Assembly: GCA_900544845.1 (NCBI GenBank)
Contig: UQWV01000071.1
Span: 1-8,408 of the forward strand
Direction of reading: 5' to 3'
Length of the DNA: 8,408 nucleotides
Source of the DNA: an uncultured Collinsella sp.
GTDB lineage: Bacteria; Actinomycetota; Coriobacteriia; Coriobacteriales; Coriobacteriaceae
Shown: one piece after another, positions 6,324 through 8,408 of the stretch
How positions within the stretch are numbered: position 1 is the first letter of the stretch
How the letters are laid out: every line of letters begins with the position of its first letter
Notes under the pieces: generated by a model
What the model saw: the letters and a program-made list of their open reading frames with translations, nothing else
What the model was told of the DNA's origin: nothing
The model's database searches: none
Program-made: the position numbers and the translations under genes

Positions 6324-6354
6324 ACCTGTTACGAGCGATGTTGCGGTGCCAACG

Positions 6355-7482
6355 TTAACGTACGATGGTGGTGTCGGATGTTAACGGAGCCTTTCCCAGC
6401 ACCAGGATGTTCTCGGGCGTGCCGCGAAGCTCGGTGTTGGTGGGAACCACGTTGTTCTTGTCCAGAATGGCATTCTCGACACGGGCGCCGCTCTTGATGA
6501 TGCAGCTCTGGTTGATGATCGAGTTGGTCACCGATGCGCCTTCCTCAACCACGCCGCCGCGAGACAGGATCGAGTTGCGCACGGTGCCCTTGATGATGCA
6601 GCCGGCCGAGATGATCGAGTTGCATGCGTGACTGCCGGTCGCATAGCGCGAAGGCGGCACGTCGTGAGCCTTGGTCAGGATCGGACGCTCGGGGTCAAAG
6701 AGATGGTCGGCCACGGTCTGGTCGAGCAGGTCCATGCTGCGGCGATACAGCGACTTCTCGCTAAACACGCCCACGACCTCGCCCTTGTACTCGTAGCTGC
6801 ACACGTCGATGTTGCCAAAGTCGCCCTGGAGTGCCTCGAGCAGGTCCAGATAGTCGGCGGCCTGGTAGTGGTCGATGATCTCGAGCAGCGTCTCACGGTT
6901 GATGATGCAGCAGTCCATAGAGGCGTTGTCGCCGTATACGACGCCGGCGCTCACGCCCGTCAGGCGGCCGTTCTCGTTAATTTCGAGTTTGGTCTCGTCA
7001 TCGACGTTGTGCGTGGCCTTGCAGTACACCACGGTCATCTGGGCACCGGAGTTCTCGTGCGCGTCGATGATGGTGTTGAGGTCCATGTTAAAGATGATGT
7101 TGGTGCCCATCATCACAACATAGGGTTTGTCCGAGCGCTGGAACAGCGTCTTGTTGGAAATGATGTCGCGCAGCAAGAAACGCATGCCGCCCTTGGTGGT
7201 GCCATACGCGTTGCCGGGCACCATAAACAGGCCGCCCTTCTTGCGGTCCAGGCCCCAGTCCTTGCCCGAGCCCACGTGGTCGATCAGTGAGCGGTAGTTG
7301 CCCGGCATGACGACGCCGACGGTCTTAATGCCGGCATTCATCATGTTGGACAGCGGGAAGTCGATCAGGCGGTAGCGGCCCAAAAACGGAACGGACGCGA
7401 TGGGGCGGTCCTTGAGCAGCACGCTGCCGTAGGTCGAAGAGTAGTTAGCGGTGATATAACCGATGGCCTTGCGATTGATCAT
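6355..7482 (-). CDS. glgD: GlgD, non-catalytic-type subunit of ADP-glucose pyrophosphorylase
   Basis: GlgC paralogue of 375 residues, expected to form a hetero-oligomer with GlgC and modulate its activity; this is known for GlgC/GlgD of Geobacillus and Ruminococcus. It keeps the fold signature RLIDFPLSNMMNAGI (residues 38-52) and a C-terminal beta-helix (NSIIS, NSILS, NSIIN, NAILD; about 287-352). The catalytic features seen in the neighbouring GlgC are gone: the N-terminal GGxGxRL loop is replaced by ITANYSSTYGS, the GDH carrying the catalytic Asp is GTN (126-128), and no EKP motif is present. The frame is open upstream to 7521, but I chose ATG 7480-7482: it begins the conserved MINRKAIGYI, has a strong Shine-Dalgarno sequence 8 nt upstream, and avoids overlapping glgC. 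It lies 4 nt after the glgC stop. Very likely functional as a regulatory or structural subunit; whether it retains any catalysis is not decidable here. Confidence 0.95.
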   Translation of the reverse strand: MINRKAIGYITANYSSTYGSVLLKDRPIASVPFLGRYRLIDFPLSNMMNAGIKTVGVVMPGNYRSLIDHVGSGKDWGLDRKKGGLFMVPGNAYGTTKGGMRFLLRDIISNKTLFQRSDKPYVVMMGTNIIFNMDLNTIIDAHENSGAQMTVVYCKATHNVDDETKLEINENGRLTGVSAGVVYGDNASMDCCIINRETLLEIIDHYQAADYLDLLEALQGDFGNIDVCSYEYKGEVVGVFSEKSLYRRSMDLLDQTVADHLFDPERPILTKAHDVPPSRYATGSHACNSIISAGCIIKGTVRNSILSRGGVVEEGASVTNSIINQSCIIKSGARVENAILDKNNVVPTNTELRGTPENILVLGKAPLTSDTTIVR

Positions 7483-7486
7483 CGGA

Positions 7487-8408
7487 TCATTCCCCCTTCC
7501 CGATAACGACGTCATTTCCAACGACGGCCGTATCCTTGGTGGTATCGACAGAGCCGAGCTTCACGCCCTCTTCGACCGTGGAGTTCTCGCCCAAAATGGC
7601 GCGGCAGATGTGCGCACCGCTCTTAACGTGCGCGCCCGGCAGCAGCACGGAGTCCTCGACCACGGCGCGCTCCTCGATGACGACATCGGTCGAAAGGATC
7701 GAGTGGCGAGCGGTGCCGTAGATCTTGCAGCCGTTGGAGACCAGGCAGTCGTCCAAGCGACCATCCGGACCAATGTAGTGCGGCGGACGCGTGGTGATGT
7801 TGGACATGATGGGGAAGTGCTTGTCGAACAGGTCGAACTCGGGGTTGTTGCCCAGCAGGTCCATCGAGGTCTCGTGGAAGCTGGCGATGGTGCCGACGTC
7901 CTTCCAGAAGCCGTGGAACTCATAGCTATACAGGCGCTTGTCCTCGCCGAGCAGCTTGGGGATGATGTCCTTGCCAAAGTCGTGGCTCGAACGCTGGTCC
8001 AGAGCGTCTTCCTCAAGAGCGTTGATCAGCACGTCGGCCGAGAAGATGTAGATGCCCATGGACGCGAGGTTCGAATCGGGCTTATCGGGTTTCTCGGTGA
8101 ACTTGGTGATGCGGCCGTCCTCGGGGTCGGTGGTCAGGATGCCAAAGCGGCTGGCCTCCTCCCACGGCACGGGCATAACGCTCACCGTAAGATCGGCGTT
8201 GTTCTCAATGTGCGTCTTGAGCATCTTGCGGTAGTCCATGCGATACAGGTGGTCGCCAGAAAGAATCAGGACGTACTTGGGGTCGTTGGCTTTGATGTAG
8301 TCGAGGTTCTGCGTAATGGCGTCGGCCGTGCCCGCATACCAGGCGCCGCCGGTCTGCGTCTCGTACGGCGGCAGGATCGACACGCCGCCGTCGCGGCTGT
8401 CAAGATCC
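7487..8408 (-). CDS. glgC: Glucose-1-phosphate adenylyltransferase (ADP-glucose pyrophosphorylase), 5' end outside window
   Basis: Makes ADP-glucose and pyrophosphate from ATP and glucose-1-phosphate, the committed cytoplasmic step of bacterial glycogen synthesis. About 306 residues are visible; the frame runs off the window edge, and by comparison with usual family length (380-400) roughly the first 80 residues, including the nucleotide-binding GGxGxRL loop, are missing. Visible in order: the segment DLDSRDGGVSILPPYE at the edge, WYAGTADAITQN, the catalytic-Asp motif SGDHLYRMDY (about 8231-8260), the sugar-phosphate motif FTEKP (about 8087-8101), SMGIYIF, HDFGKDIIP and FWKDVGT. A left-handed beta-helix of hexapeptide repeats (ARHSIL, EDSVLL, CRAILG) closes the protein, as in GlgC. 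The GTG at 8381-8383 reads as an internal Val codon, not a start. The stop lies 4 nt before glgD, so the two are almost certainly co-transcribed and translationally coupled. Identification is secure; the start and any promoter cannot be seen. Confidence 0.96.
   Translation of the reverse strand, partial: DLDSRDGGVSILPPYETQTGGAWYAGTADAITQNLDYIKANDPKYVLILSGDHLYRMDYRKMLKTHIENNADLTVSVMPVPWEEASRFGILTTDPEDGRITKFTEKPDKPDSNLASMGIYIFSADVLINALEEDALDQRSSHDFGKDIIPKLLGEDKRLYSYEFHGFWKDVGTIASFHETSMDLLGNNPEFDLFDKHFPIMSNITTRPPHYIGPDGRLDDCLVSNGCKIYGTARHSILSTDVVIEERAVVEDSVLLPGAHVKSGAHICRAILGENSTVEEGVKLGSVDTTKDTAVVGNDVVIGKGE
7491..7500 (-). promoter_or_regulatory. Ribosome binding site of glgD, inside the end of glgC
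   Basis: On the minus strand GGAAGGGGGA lies 8 nt before ATG 7482. It sits within the last codons of glgC, so ribosomes ending glgC are positioned to start glgD. This site decides the glgD start in favour of 7482 over the upstream in-frame ATG at 7521. Confidence 0.75.

Noticed and set aside
7483..7521. Longer glgD start 13 codons upstream
   Set aside because: The extra residues overlap the end of glgC, do not resemble GlgD N-termini, and the strong ribosome site fits ATG 7482.
1..8408. tRNA, rRNA, insertion sequence, phage or defence genes
   Set aside because: The window is filled by five metabolic or small zinc-ribbon genes on one strand with short gaps; no tRNA cloverleaf, transposase motif, terminal repeats or attachment site was seen.

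Overview
The window is GC-rich and densely coding, and every gene I can support is on the minus strand. Read in transcription order (right to left) it is a glycogen metabolism locus: glgC (5' end outside the window), glgD, glgA, a 1098-residue GH13-GH77 glucan-debranching/glucanotransferase fusion, and a small FmdB-type zinc-ribbon gene. The paired GlgC/GlgD arrangement is typical of gut Firmicutes. Combined with high GC and a long Lys/Ala/Thr tail on GlgA, it suggests a gut actinobacterium of the class Coriobacteriia (Collinsella-like). That assignment is my inference from style and content; no rRNA or other phylogenetic marker is present.

Region by region: 7487-8408 is the C-terminal three quarters or so of GlgC, the ADP-glucose pyrophosphorylase. 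glgD follows after only 4 nt and encodes its non-catalytic-looking partner. A 90-nt gap with a perfect 12-bp inverted repeat leads into glgA, whose product is a normal GT5 glycogen synthase followed by about 270 residues of low-complexity, first acidic then strongly basic, histone-H1-like sequence. A 218-nt gap holds a terminator-like hairpin and a candidate promoter for the fusion gene. The fusion has an N-terminal beta-sandwich, a full GH13 catalytic module and a full GH77 (MalQ-type) module in one frame. An 88-nt gap with another perfect 9-bp hairpin precedes the zinc-ribbon gene. The last 135 nt hold no gene; the outermost 115 or so are unusually rich in homopolymer runs and look like a damaged terminator or poor-quality sequence.

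Functionally, GlgC/GlgD would make ADP-glucose, GlgA would extend alpha-1,4-glucan chains, and the fusion would hydrolyse or trim branched glucan and recycle short maltodextrins by disproportionation. A branching enzyme (GlgB) and glycogen phosphorylase are not in the window. The most unusual items are the GlgA tail and the two-enzyme fusion. Nothing here looks like a mobile element, CRISPR array, RNA gene or defence system, and I do not see a wholly new system.
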